Assembly (NCBI GenBank): GCA_001600615.1
Contig: BCKK01000001.1
Span: 659,082-723,081 of the forward strand
Direction: 5' to 3'
DNA: 64,000 nt
Origin: Dioszegia crocea
Lineage: Eukaryota; Basidiomycota; Tremellomycetes; Tremellales; Bulleribasidiaceae
Under the pieces are notes generated by a model. It did no database searches and was not told where the DNA came from. It saw only the letters and a list, made by a program, of their open reading frames with translations. This document shows positions 11,706-24,558 of the stretch, piece after piece. The stretch's first letter is position 1; every line of letters begins with the position of its first letter. Position numbers and translations under genes: made by a program.

Positions 11706-11709
11706 ATGA
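11650..11709 (+). promoter_or_regulatory. upstream ORF overlapping the Sec7-gene start (ATGA)
   Basis: ATG at 11650 opens a 19-codon frame whose TGA (11707-11709) overlaps the main ATG (11706-11708) as ATGA. This could dampen translation or couple it by reinitiation. Alternatively, GTATGA at 11648 and ACCAG before 11700 could be a 5'-UTR intron that removes the uORF. Transcript data are needed to choose. Confidence 0.35.
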
Positions 11710-14700
11710 ACACCGATCAAGCCGAAGCGGGTCCGTCTACGCCTCGGACGCTGACACCTCCTTCTACACCGCCTGCGAAGAATGCCTCGCGTAGGCGATC
11801 GTGGTTCGGCTTCGTCGGATCTCCATTTGGGGCTCCATCTGTATCGGCAATCCAGGCTTCCGAGTCTCCCAGGCGGAAATCCTATGCTGTAGACGGTGAT
11901 GGTGGGGCAGAGGAGGGACACGAACTGGTGGATAGGTCACAGTCGGACACGAAGGACCCGGCAACACCGGCAGTAGTCGTCAGGCGGTCAAGTCTACAGG
12001 TCGTGCATGATGAGAAGCAGGAGGTCTTGACGATAGATGGGCAGCTGGAGTCTGCTTCTGTCAGGCGGAAGAAGAAGGGGCGATCCCGCGGTGTGGATGA
12101 AGAACATGGGGAGGTTGTCAGGCTGGACGATTTGACATTTGGGAGGAAGGGCAGCTTCAAGCGAGATCCAATGCCCGTTGAGGTCGAGGAGCATTCTGAT
12201 CTGACAATGGTGGGCCTTATCTCTCTTTATCGCAGGGCTGTGTCTGACCTCACAGCCGAAGACAACTCCACCTAAAATCCAGAAAAGCCCTCCACCGCCC
12301 CTCAATCTGAAATCTAGTCCACCAAAACCAACCAGATCACGCATCTCCAATCCCATTCTCCCTGCTGCTCGATCATCTTCACTGAGTATACCGACAATAT
12401 GGGTTCCTCCAGACAAAACAACTCCAATATTACCGACCGACCGACCGCTTCCTGCTCTTCCCTCCGAATCACCCGCATCTCCACCCTCCACAGCCCCTCT
12501 ACCCACAAATATCGTCATTACACCTTCATCCCCTCGAAAGCTACATAAACCTAGATCTCCTCACGTCCGACGGACATCTTCGTCAATGATGGATCTTCGA
12601 GCTGCACGAAATATCCACGGCGACAAGAATGGTCGTCCACATACCAGCAGCGGAGGTAAACCCAGAGAAAAGACTATCAGTCGGAAAAGCTCCATGATTG
12701 GTCTGGGATTGCCAAGGGGAATGAACGGCTACGAAGCTGGCGAAATGTTGCCTCCTCCGATTCCGCACAAGACGCAGTCGGTGTCTTCGCCCAATCCGTC
12801 TAGGTCTAGCAGTCCGGTACCGAAGATATCATTCGCGGAGCCTGTGGAGGGCGAAGTGAGAGGTAGAAGTGAGAAGTTGGGAGATGATGAGAAGAAGGAT
12901 AAGGGGAAGCGAGCGAGGAGTTTGTCGGGCATCTTCACTCGGTCGGTATCGCAGCCTGTGCCCAGCAAAGCCGGGTCAGTGGTCAGTGGAGGAGAGCAGC
13001 AGGTTGACGAGGGGCTCGGGACGGAACCAGAAGCGGAGCATGCGGAAAGTGGAAAGATGGCGGGGGTCTTGGAGTGGCTCGGAGTGAAGAAGACAGCAAA
13101 GAGGAGGTTGTCGGATGCTCGAGTAGTGGGAATGGAGCGTGGAGGGGAGGGTGAGAGCCAACGAGAGGCGAACGGGGACGAGGAGGGAGAGCACGAGGTG
13201 GACCAAACCACATTACGCGCGGAGCCATTCCGACGACCCGAACTGCATGGCATTTCATCCAGTAGCACGACGGTGATGCCGATGTCGGATACCAGTGGGG
13301 CCACTCCGGGCGAGTCACCAGCCAATGCGACAGTGATACCATCCGACAAGTCATCCAACGTGCCCGACTTGACCGCGCCGTCACCTGGACCGACCGGGAC
13401 GCCAACATCCTACGTATCCAGCCCCACGGCCGAAACTGAGGAGATGTTTTTCACTCCCCCAAATGCCCCTTGGGTCGACGGTACGGACACTCCACCGCGA
13501 TCTGTCGAACCCAAGCCAATATCCGCCATTGTCAAAGATGGGCGGTTGCGTTCTTGGTCAGATGCACCTACGCCATCCGCTCATATCGTACCTCCTCAGA
13601 TAGGGTCGCCTATTGGCGGGTCTCCCGGCCACACCCCTCCACAACCTCCCTCGGCATCAAATCTTCGTCCCAAATTGGGCAACCGCTCTCATTCTGGTAA
13701 CTCTGCTATCATTGAGAAGATGAAGGGGGTATTCACAAAGTCGTCGCGGAATCGATCGCGCAGCAAGAGTCTGCTGCCACCGGCCAATACGGGTGAAGGT
13801 GACGTGAATGAGTTTGGGGGTTTGGAGGGAGGTCAGAGAACGAAGAATGGTTCAACGGCCTCGCTATCCAGCTCTCACCATTGGAGTCCGGGGCAGATCA
13901 CCAATGCTTCTCTGCTCGATCTTGGGAGTCGGCAAGCGTCGATAGAAGACACAACGCACGAGTCTCGTCGCGCCAGTGGCACTGCCCACTCCACCCCTAC
14001 ATCGAACTACACCCCACAGACAATCACATCCACAATCAGCGAAAAACTTCCTGGCTCAATACCATCCGTCGTGAAGCCCGCTCGGAATCGTGGTAGGGCT
14101 TCTACTGTGTCTTTCGCTTCTTCTTCGACACAAACCTCCTTCTTGCCTCCCCCTCCTATCAGTTCACCCGGTATATTCCCGGTGTCCGGCACCCCTCCCC
14201 GCCGGAGACCCAGTGTGATTCAGCGCTTTTCTTCGGGGCTCTTGGGATCATCGGCACCTTCATCTCCCAAGGGCAGCCTGTTCCCCTTACCCCCTCGGTC
14301 GAGCGGATCAACCTTCTCTTCTGGTGGCGTCAGCGGCAATGACGACACGCTATCCATGGGCACGGGTGCGACAAGTCTTCTTCTGAGTCCCGGGGCAAGC
14401 CCTCGGCCTAGTAATGGCTCAGGCACCGGATCAGCAAGCCGGGCCGGGTGGAAATCGGATATCAAAGTGGAAGCTGGGGAGACTGCCGAGGGATGGTTGG
14501 ACAGGATGGTGGCGAGTGTGGGCCGGGATGAGATTGCGGGTGTTCTAGCTTCTAGGTGAGTCTTTCGAACGACTGGGGCTGACGGTCAGTGGTGATGAGT
14601 TCCACTCTCGTGCGCTCGAGCTATACATGGCCGAATTCGACTTTACACACAATGCGTTAGATGTCGCATTGCGTCGGCTGTTGATGCAGATCAGTCTGCC

Positions 14701-17212
14701 CAAGGAGACTCAGCAGATTGATCGGGTCTTGGAGGCATTTTCGAAGCGGTACGAAGTCTGCGAGCCTGGATTGTTCGGATCAAAAGGTTAGTCGAAAGCG
14801 ATCACCGCTGATTCTAGACAACACATATGTCCTCGCTTTTTCAATGATGATGCTCCATACCGATGCCTTCAACAAGAACAACAAGAATAAAATGACCAAG
14901 GCCGACTATGTTCGAAATACCCGAATGGACGGCGTAAACCCTATCACCCTCGAAGCGTTCTACGACAACATTACCTATACGCCTTTTGTGTATGTTGATA
15001 TGGACGCGGACGTACCTTCCGGAAATCACATAATGGGCGAAAGAAGCCGGAGTGGAAGTGACGCTATCGCACCTACAACCCCGTCTACCTTCGTTGGCTC
15101 TCCATCTACACCAATCTCCATTCCGAATGGCTCTTCCACACTTACTCCTTCCTCCATATCGACACTCAGCAGTACCCCTCGCCGAGCCCCAACTTCTACG
15201 GCTTCCTCTACACTCTCTGCCAAGCAACCAGACATATACGCTTTGATTACGCAGAATAATCTCCACCCCCTTCGAGTCGACGTGGAACGCAGCATTCCAG
15301 CCGAATCTCCATTCTCATGTATTGGCACTCGACCCTTCCTCGAAATGGGCCGGACACATAATTCGTTTGTGGAAGCGGGGATATTGCGAATTGGAGATAG
15401 TACATCCACGGGTGCTGCCAAGAAGAAAGCTGGGAGCGTGGGCAAGAAGCGAGGGGAGAGCGATAGTGAAGGAACGTCAGTTGGGGGCGGGGAGTCAGAG
15501 GTGTCATTGAGAGTAACAAAAGTCGGCACGTTATCTCGGAAAGGTGGGTCCGGTTTCCTATCTCCATCAATAAAGCTGACAGTCAGATGAACCCCTCGAC
15601 GTCTCTCGAAAGACCTCTCGCAAGTGGAAATCGTGGAGTGTGATTCTTAGCGGGTCTCAATTGCTCTTCTTCAAGGATCCCTTTTGGGCTTTGTCGCTGC
15701 AAGAGCAGATGAAGGCGGATAGTACCACTGCGAAGAGGGACGAAAAGGGCCAGGTCATTCTACCGCGGGTGGCGCGGTTCGTCCCGGACGAGGTCTTCCC
15801 AGTGAAGGATGCGGTCGCTGTATGGGATCGGACCTTGACCGAAGTGAGTTCCATCAGTCTTGTCATTGGTGCTTAGCTAATCTCCAGCATGCCCACACAT
15901 TCCGCTTTTACCTTCCCAATCGATCTTACTTGATTCAAGCATCGGACGAGCGCGAGATGAATGACTGGATCAGCCTCATCAACTACGCAGCGGCGTTCAA
16001 GACTTCAGCCATACGGATGCGCGCGGGCAGCATGCGGAAAGATCAGGCATTGCTGGCTGGCGCGGCGGCGGCTTCGAGTTTGAGAAGAGAGAGCAAGTCG
16101 CTCGACGCTGCAGGCGAGGAGAAGACGGGACGGAAGAGGTTCGGATCATTACCCCACGACATCTCAGATACGCCTACACCACCCATGTCTATCATGGGTC
16201 CCCCTTCCATCCGCGGATCCTCTGTTGATCATTATACCCCACCCAGCATACTCAGCGTACGCCGCTCGGATGACTCTCAGCGCCAACGTGCCCGTACACC
16301 TGATCGCTCCGATACCTCCTCACCTGTTTCTGGTAAAAACGCAAGGGCGTCGGTTGAAAGTGAGAGTGCGGGTATGGTGCCCAGGGATGAGGGTGAGAGA
16401 CTGGGGGAGGTGTTCCGAGCTGTCAAGGCGGAATTGGCTTCTGAGCCTGGGCTGGGGTTGGGTTTGTCCGGGACCGGAAAGACAAGGGCTGGGTTGCGAG
16501 TTCGGATTCCGAGCTCCCAAGCGGTCAGAGCCACTTCAATTGAGGTAAGTCAATTCATCGTCTGCTTGATGCTGGGCTGACCAGACAGACTGCAATTCGG
16601 AGCTTGTCCGCCAGAGTCGCGTCGGCGCAGTCCAGCCTCGATATCTCCCTCATTCAAGCGCGTAACCTGGCCATCCTTACGCCTTTCCAACGTACCACCC
16701 GAGATCGGATATCGAGTGCCGTCCCACCCTTAGCTATCAAGGTCCGGGACGACCGAGTGGTGATTGCGAAGCTGGAATTGTGGATCTCAATCTTGCAATG
16801 CGATCTTGACAGAGAGGAGAAGGAGTGGGAAGGCACGAGAGAAGTGGCGCTCCGAGGCGCGAAGAAGAGTCTGGAGGGTGAGGCGGGTGTAATGGGTGTG
16901 GCGCAGGATCTGACGGCTGTTGAGATTGGAGAGGGTTCGAAAGTGCGCTTCAATATCGAGGAAGGTGGCACAGGAGAGGAAGACGGCAAGGAGACGGAAG
17001 AAGTCTTGACGGATACACCTGGGGTCGGCATGAACCTCAACGTCAATCCACTCGACAACCGTCATGACGAATCAGCGACGCTCGGCTCGACACCTCAGGA
17101 GCTACCTATCCTCTTCAGGCCGTCCAGCGACGAAGCGATCCAACAACTCGCAAACGTCAGTCCTGCCGGTCGACCTAGCATGCGGCGGCATGTCTCGGCC
17201 TCTTTATTGTAG
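11706..17212 (+). CDS. Sec7-PH ARF guanine-nucleotide exchange factor (Syt1-like)
   Basis: Exons: 11706-12209, 12256-14555, 14590-14786, 14818-15543, 15587-15843, 15888-16544, 16589-17212; 1754 residues. About the first 900 residues are Ser/Pro-rich and disordered. The Sec7 domain runs from about 14470 to 15010: ALRRLLMQISLPKETQQIDR contains the catalytic glutamate (glutamic finger, PKE here for the common PGE), then FSMMMLHTDAFN and KADYVRNTRMDGVN. A PH domain follows, interrupted by a roughly 190-residue loop: PFLEMGRTH.., then KWKSWSVILSG, and finally FRFYLPNRSYLIQASDEREMNDWISLINYAA. Sec7-PH proteins activate ARF GTPases at Golgi, endosomes or plasma membrane. Syt1 of yeast has this order, but family assignment beyond Sec7-PH is inference. 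One intron (14787-14817) is only 31 nt. Confidence 0.9.
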
Positions 17213-18110
17213 TCAAGCGGAAGAAGGTGGATATCTGGGATCGGACGTGGAAGGTTGTATCAGTAGGTGTTCGGCGCCGTACCAATAGTTGTATTCATGC
17301 ATTGATTCCAGCGTCCATGCAGCGTTACAAGATGCTCTGGCAGACCGTTGACGTTCCAAAACTTCGGTAAGGTGTCTTCCGAGTGATCGAGAGCGCTTCC
17401 AACGGAATCGGTAGAACCTCGGGGCTTTCCGGGCCGCGAGATCCGGTGGCGCGTGTTGCCGTCATTTGGCTGCGGATTCCCTAAGATTTTGATGCCGGGC
17501 TTCGGTGCCTGTTCCTTGGCGCTTGGGTGCCCCGCGGGCAGAGATCGACGACGAGTGAGATCGAACTTGTCCAAACGTCATCATGGTCCAGACATCGAGA
17601 GAATCGAGATCCTTTAGGTCTAGAGACCATCGCACCGGTCCTCACCCCTCGGATGCAACTGCCAGTAGATCAAGGAGCAACAACACAGTAGTAGTGGGTA
17701 GATAGCAGAAGAAATCCTGGGTGCCGTTCAGTAAGCAGAACCATTCGAGCGTCGTGCTCGCAGAGATTATGACGGGATTCCCACTTGAATTATGACAGCG
17801 GGCCCACACTCGCCGTCCTTCCCTTCCTTTCGATCTGGACCCAACCTCCACTTTAACCAGATCGGGCAATGGATTTTACGCAATTGGTCAGGGGTTGGCA
17901 GGAGACGAGAGGAAGCGCGTGATTTATGGCCCGGCCCACCCCTTGCCTAGCCGGGTGAAACCCTCCGTGGCTGCGGAAACTCCTCCGAGGTTCCCACCTC
18001 CTGCCACATATATAGCCGGACCTTTCTCTTTGTCCTTTCCCCCCTCCTACCATTGCCTCATAATCGATTCACTCAGACTCAAACTCCCAAACCCACCACA
18101 TCAATCCAAA
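17213..18110. other. intergenic region with fasciclin-gene promoter
   Basis: About 900 nt with no supported ORF. The last 110 nt hold a TATA box (18008-18014) and a CT-rich leader typical of highly expressed fungal genes. Confidence 0.5.
18008..18014 (+). promoter_or_regulatory. TATA box of the fasciclin gene
   Basis: ATATATA lies 97 nt before the ATG at 18111 and is followed by a pyrimidine-rich tract, the usual arrangement for a strong fungal promoter. Confidence 0.6.
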
Positions 18111-19525
18111 ATGAAGTTCTCCCTTCTCTCCCTTGCTGTCCTGTCCCCCATCGTCCTTGCTCAGGACCCGGCCTACCTCCAGACTGTTCTCGGAGCCCTC
18201 ACGTATGTCCAACCTACAAGCCTTTTGCCTGCCTTTTGCTGACTTGCCCAGCGGTGCCGGCTTGACCTCCTTGGTCTCTGTCGCTTCGGCCATTGCCAAC
18301 ACCACTAACGGTGCCGCCCTCCTCTCTTCCCTTGCTGTCGGAAACAAGACCGTCTTTGCGCCCAACAACGATGCCTTTGCTGCCGTTCCCGCAAACGTCT
18401 CTTCCAACACCGATCTCCTCACCCAGATCCTCGCCTACCACATTGTGAACAACACCCGTGAGTCCAATTTCCTTGCTCTTGACAGTCTCTTGCTGACATT
18501 CAGTCACTGTCAACGGCTCCCAGGTCGCCCCGGCCCACACTATCGCCCGCACTGCGCTCCGAGGCGGTAACTACACCCTTGCCGGGAACCGAACTGCTCC
18601 CCTCGTTGTCGCCAGGAACTCTTCCAACGCCACAACCTTCCAGATCCTCCAGGCGTCCAGCAACGTCTCGGTCTCCACAGCCGTCCCCGCTGCCAACCTC
18701 CTAGTATACGTAATTGGTCAAGTGCTCTCGCTTCCTCCTACCCTCGGCACGCTCGCCACTCAGCTCTTCCCCTCCATTGCTGGTGTCATTCAGTCTTCTG
18801 GTCTCCTTGCGCCCCTTTCCGCCGCTCCCGCGATCACCATCTTTGCGTAAGTTCTTTCCGTCGGAAGAGAAATTCGAGAAGCAACTGACTTTCCAGGCCC
18901 AACGACGCCGCTGTCTCTGCCATCATGTCCACCCTCGGCACGTTGAACGCTACCCAGATCACAGCCATCCTCGCAAATCACGTTTTGAACGGCAGTTCGT
19001 TGACCTTTTCTACCTTGTAGGACGTCCGCTGATGTCTAAATAGCCGCTGTCTACTCCCCCGACCTGACCGCTGCCAACTACACCTCTGCCGGTGGCCAGC
19101 CCTTCACATTCATCTCCAACTCTACCGGCGCCTACGTCATGTCGGCCAACACCACCGCCCGCATTGTCCGATCTGACATTATCGCCGCTAACGGTGTCGT
19201 GCACCTTATTGACGCTGTGAGGTGTCTCCTCTCCAGATGACGAAGCCATTCTGACATACAGGTCCTTGTCAACCCCGCTTCCAACCCCGCTGCCGCCAAC
19301 TCTGCCTTCCAATCCGGCACCTCTGCCGCTGCCGCCCCCGTCGCCACCAACGCTCAGACCGGTACCTCCATGATGGCCCCCTCTGGCGCTGCCTCTTCCT
19401 CAGCCGCTGCCTCTTCCCGAGCTGCCGGCGAGCTCGTTGCTTCCTCCAGCTTCTTCACCTCCGCCTTTGCCGCTGCTGCCGGTGTCGTCGGTGTTGTTGT
19501 CGGCGGTGGTCTTGTCCTCGCCTAA
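18111..19525 (+). CDS. secreted fasciclin (FAS1) protein, probably GPI-anchored
   Basis: Exons: 18111-18202, 18252-18457, 18504-18846, 18897-18994, 19044-19216, 19262-19525; 391 residues. It has a signal peptide (MKFSLLSLAVLSPIVLA, cleavage before QDP) and two FAS1 domains. The first carries TVFAPNNDAFAAVP and AYHIVN; the second carries ITIFAPNDAAVSAI, ANHVLNGT and NGVVHLIDAVL. Many NxS/T sites suggest N-glycosylation. An Ala/Ser-rich stalk ends in a hydrophobic tail (GVVGVVVGGGLVLA), as expected for GPI attachment. FAS1 proteins act in cell adhesion or cell-wall organisation; fungal members are often developmentally regulated. Codon use is strongly C-ending, which with the TATA promoter suggests high expression. 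Confidence 0.9.
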
Positions 19526-20402
19526 TCGTGCGGACGGGTAATGAGTGTGAGAAGAGAAGAGAAGAGAGAGAGGAGAAGATGTGAGAAGTGATAAGTGAGG
19601 GATGAATGATGAAGTTTCACTCTTTTGGTGTCTATATCTAATACGTTCTTTTTGTGTGCATATGCAATGTTTTTCATAGTTCAACTAACCACTGGCTACG
19701 TGGAAGGGGTAGAAGTACCTCTATCTTCCGTGCAATCACACGGGAGCAGTATGAGATCGTCATGTGAACGAGAGGACTGACAGGAAGGGTCAGCATCGGT
19801 TGGGCGACGAGTGGGGGAAAGTGGGGGAAGTTACGTCATACCTGTTTGACTCTTGTCTTTGCGACCATATATATACCTAGTCTCGACACCAGCCATTAAT
19901 GTGCGGTTTAACTGCCACCCCCAAAGCAGCAGATAACCTTCATCAGGAAAGCTATCGGGAATTAGGGTATGGTGTCGAGACTACATATACCAATACAACA
20001 TCCCCTCCAGATCCCATATCCCATATCCCATGAGGAGATATTGAATACACCTCTTTCTATTCCTGGCCCTCATCTCCACTCGTCGCGGCTATCATTTCCC
20101 ATTCTGGCGGAGAGAAAGACAGTATTAGAGAAAATTGAAATTGAACAGAAAAGAGCACATTCCAATCTTCATCTATACACATGAATAACATACGGCCCTG
20201 TACACAACACGCAGCGACGCCTAAAATACAACACCTAATCTATGTTTACTCCTAGACTATCGCACATGACCCACCCAGAGATATCTCCCGAAACCCGAAA
20301 AAAGACCAGACATATTAAACCCTCCTTCCTCCACTTTCATCCCCACTCCCATATCCTCTACCTCTACATTCTAAGCCTCTATCACTCTCTCGCCAATCCC
20401 TA
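19526..20402. other. region between convergent genes with an orphan promoter-like element
   Basis: This should be only 3' UTR and terminators, but it carries a TTACGTCA motif (19831-19838), a TATA-like ATATATATA (19867-19875) and a 71-codon forward ORF (19969-20184). A short direct repeat of CCCATAT lies at 20023-20040. No known gene is recognised. Confidence 0.4.
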
Positions 20403-23400
20403 CTACTCCTCCTTAACCCCAACTTCCTTCTTGACGCCAAACGGCAACCTCGCCTGTCCCCCTACACCCCTTACAAGCCCCTTCATCTCCGCATCTTTCT
20501 TACGTTGCTCCTCCGCCCGTCGCTTTTTGAGCGCACTATCCAACTTGGCTCCAATAACAGCTGCGAATTGTCCCAATCGCATCTTATTCCCAATCTCAAC
20601 AGTCGTAGCTGTTATCGAACGACCTAACCAATTTAGCCATTATCCCACATGTAAGGGAGGGGAACTTACGGATTTTGGCATCTGCCCTACTTAACAATTT
20701 GAGGACTGTATCTAATTCATGTACCTCTCCACTCTTAGGCAGTGGCGCGGCGTACACTATCCCATAGACGTCCCGGAGCATATTGTATAAACAGGTCAAT
20801 TGACGGTCGATGAGATTATGGTTAGGCGAGGATTCATCAAGTTCGTCCAGGATGGCGTAGATTCCTCGTTCGAGGGATTCGATACTGGGTGTTTGGCGGG
20901 TCTGGAATTAGCTACACTCTATGTAATGAAGCGAGGACTTACAGTATCGGTCAGGGCGTCGCACCGTAATAGACCAGCAGCGACCCATTGGCTAATCTCC
21001 CGAGCGGACGTAGAGGACATCCCGATGGAATACAACACTTCCCGTTGCGCACAGCTGGGGAGTGGTTCGGCAATATCGCAGATTTTGGTTGCTAATTGAA
21101 TGGCGTTCTGAAAGTGAGCACAAAATCCCTGGCAAGCATAAGGAGAAACATACGATATCTTCTAGGCAAACACTCCACAGTTCCTTAAGAGCAGATTGGA
21201 TTAGACCCTTCGTAGTTGGCGAAGTCGATCGGTCGGCGTAGATGAGGCAGAAGACAGAAGCGAGATCAAACGCGTCCGAGCCGCTCAGGAGCATGTTCCT
21301 ATATTGTAAGCTTACGTCTTGGGCCTGGAGCGGCGTCTAAGTTGGTGGAAACTTACTGCTTTGTGAGAAGAACGGCAAGGGCAGCGATGGTCCCGTCTCG
21401 CCTGACCATCGCGGGGGATTGACCAACGACGGGTGTGTGAGTCGGGAGGAACGCCTCGTCCATGCCTAATGCAGAAAGAACGGTGCAGACTATGTCTTTG
21501 ACGACAGTGGACGATGTGAAAGGATGATGAGTCGCCAGGTCGACAAGGTGGAAGAGACACGTCATGGCGGTTTCGATTCCATTTTGTAGCCCTACCTGAT
21601 CAGTTTCTCGCTCAAGTGCACCAACGATGTAACTCACAGCTCTGCAGGCAGAAGGAAGCGAGTGCTCGGGTCTGAGACTCGTCCAGCTGCTGAAGTGCAG
21701 AAGAAGGAATGAGCAAAGCGAGTATCCCAAAGTCTAAACATCAGCTCAGGTCCTAATTCCCAAATCCAACGCAACTCACCACCCTTCTGTGCACTCTTAA
21801 CGCCCCTACCCCACATCCCAGCCATACACAACCCCTCGACCCCAATCTCCCCCACACTAGCCACCGCAGCCGGCCTGACCCATACCCCAGCCCAGCCCAG
21901 CTCAACCTTATCAGCCGCCTCGGCCGCCTTAGCCTCCCTAACCATCTCCGCTGCAGGCCCACGCATATCCTCATCTAAATCCTGCAACGAGACTTTTGTA
22001 ATATCCGTCAAAACCCGAGATTTAGACGCCGACCGTTGATTCAACTCTATAACAACCTCCGGAATCATCCTCTCCAACTCTTGCTCTCGCGTTCGTGCAC
22101 GCCCTTCTCGGACGGGTTCAATTGATGGGTCTCGCGATGTAGGTGTAGGGTATGCAAATGTCCGATCAGACCGTTCTGGAGGATTAGAATGGGGTGAATG
22201 AGAATCGCAATCGCTACGGCTACGCGAGTACGCAACGGCCGATTCGAACGAAACGTCAAATTCGTGTTCTTTTTCCATGTTGTCGAAGAATCTGTCGTTG
22301 GCTCGATCTTGTTTGGTACGTTTGGCACGGGGTGGGCCCGAGGGTGAGACGGAGCCTTTCGATCGGGAAGTTCGTTTGGGTGGACTGGGCTGCTCAACCG
22401 CTCGTTGACTGAAAGTCAGCCTAGCCCAAGCCGCCAGGGAGAAAAGAACTCACGCAATCGCCGCAATACTCTCCAACACCTCCTCTTCTTCCTCTTCTTC
22501 ATCATTCTGCAGATTGTTGAGATGGTCCCACATGGCTTCACTCTTTGCTTTCGCCTGAGCCTCCGCCGCTTCCTTGAGTGCATTCTCACGCTCAATCTTG
22601 GCATCTAGTTCTTCTTCTAGATTACGCCGGATGGTAGCTGGGGATAATTCCACCTTGGCCTTTATGGGCGAAGCGACAGAGTAGCTCAAACGACGAGCGT
22701 TGGGAAGTGGGGATCGATGAGCAGTCGGCGAAGGTGCACCCGGAGTGGCCGCTTTGGGCGCTTCGGGACTTGGCGCAAACTCGAAATCGGCAAACATGTC
22801 GAGCTGAAATTTAGCCGAGGTCAAAAGGATGGACTTACCAAATTTACAGGTTCGGCCTCTACCACCGGGACGACCGCAGCAATGATTGCTTTTGGCGTTT
22901 TGGACGGGGTGGCGTGTGCGCCTGACCGAGGTGTTTGGGCCAGTAGGGATAATTTCCGGCCGATGGGAGTGTTCTGCGCCGAAGACATCCGGCGGCGGCG
23001 GGATGGAGAAGGGATAGAGGAAATGCTAGTCAATGCTGAGCTGTCGGAAGCATTACTATTGGCCGCTGGGGTACGATTCGGCGTTTTGACCAGCTTGTGG
23101 CGTTTGGGTAGAGGTTCCGCCGAGTCATCCTCCGCCACAGTAGGGATAGTGCCTGATGAGCTGGAGCTTGGGCCTCGGGATAGAGCCCGGGCAGAGCTGA
23201 GAGCAGAGCTGGAACCTGATACGCGTTTCGGCGTCGTTCCGCCTCGGCCTGGCCGTGTCCAGACCTCCAGCGGAGCGTCCATGGTAGGAACGACGTAATT
23301 CACCGGTGGTTGATTGGCCGTTCGTTCTGACCTTACCCGTACTCTACCCTTGACTGCAGGTTGAATCTCCGTGGCTGAAATGGAGCCATGTCGCGTTCGG

Positions 23401-24558
23401 ACAGGAGGCACATATGGTTCTTCCTCATCCACCAAACCCTGCCTCTTACGCTTCTCGCCCGAGTGTTGCGTATGTGCCACTCTGACTTTTGTAGGCGTCC
23501 GATCGATCGACGTTGTCGATAGTGATTTCTCTCGGGCCCCAGCGCGCAGAGCAGACCCTTGCGGAATGACGCTTTTTCCGGGCCGAGTAGAGTTTACGGG
23601 GCTAAAGAAGGCATCCATCTCGTCCATCTGTAGAGCCGACGTGGATGATTTCGGGGTGGAGTCAGGTTTGACCCGGCTGGAAGAGGAATTTCGGGAGTGA
23701 GAAAAGCGTGAGGTTTGGCTGATGGCTTTCGAGGGTGATTTAGGCTCAGGTTTAACCTTGGTGGTTTGGGAGGAAGAAGCAAAGATGGAGTAGTCGCGTT
23801 CGGGCTTGATTTGCTTCGATCTGAAAGTCAGCTAAGTCCGCGATGAGCAGGTGGAAGGTAGCTTACCGTGATTGACCCGATTCACTACCGTCGCTCCGCT
23901 TTTCAATCTTTGCCACACCCTTCTCTCTCTTGGTTGACGAACTCCTACCGCTCTTACTACCAGATACCGAGCCTGACCTCGACCCATGCGCCGAGCCCAA
24001 TTCCACCTTATCCCTGCTGACCGTCTTTCCTATCCGTCCCCTCTCCCCTAGGCCCAGAGCCGGCGTCGCGCTCTTATCTCTCGGTCTATGCGCGCCAAAC
24101 CCACCACCTGACTTCTTTACTGCTCCACCGGCGCGTGGAGTCCGGTTTGGCGACGGAACACTACCCGACGCCGCGGAGTTGGAAGAAGGTCCACGCCGTA
24201 TCGAGCCGCCTGACTCTGACGACGTGATGGATATCGCATCGAACTGAGTCCCTTTTGAGATCTTTGACGCGTGCATGAATCCCGTGCCGACCGGACGGTA
24301 GGTGCTAGTTGGTTTAGGCAGGCCGGTTGAGGACGACGCGAAGGCGCCAGGTTTGACAGATGGGAGGTTGGATTTGGTGGTTGGTTTCAACATCCCGGCG
24401 GGGCGTGGTTTGGGAGGTAAGATCTGACAATCTTCGTCGTCTTCGTCCGAGCTGCCAGTGAGGTCGACGACGATACGTTCTTTGGTTGACGCGGATGGGG
24501 GTGGAGGTTTCACGCGGGATGGGCCCGATTGGGACGATGCGGGGCGATAGGAATCCAT
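20403..24558 (-). CDS. large nuclear-type protein of unknown function
   Basis: Ten exons in transcript order: 24558-23867, 23820-22839, 22803-22454, 22408-21780, 21733-21638, 21591-21357, 21298-21154, 21107-20943, 20901-20670, 20608-20403; 1243 residues. The N-terminal half is disordered and basic, with an early acidic patch that looks like a SUMO-interacting motif (IVVDLTGSSDEDDED) and many SP/TP sites (for example TPNRTP, QNTPIGRK). A Glu/Lys coiled-coil-like helix follows (ATIRRNLEEELDAKI). From about residue 800 the protein is helical: GILALLIPSSALQQLDE, TAMTCLFHLVDLATHH, LIQSALKELWSVCLEDI. It ends in a Lys-rich tail. I do not recognise the family. The SIM-like motif plus C-terminal helical domain faintly recalls SLF2/Nse6-type SMC5/6 loaders, but this is a guess. 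Confidence 0.7.
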
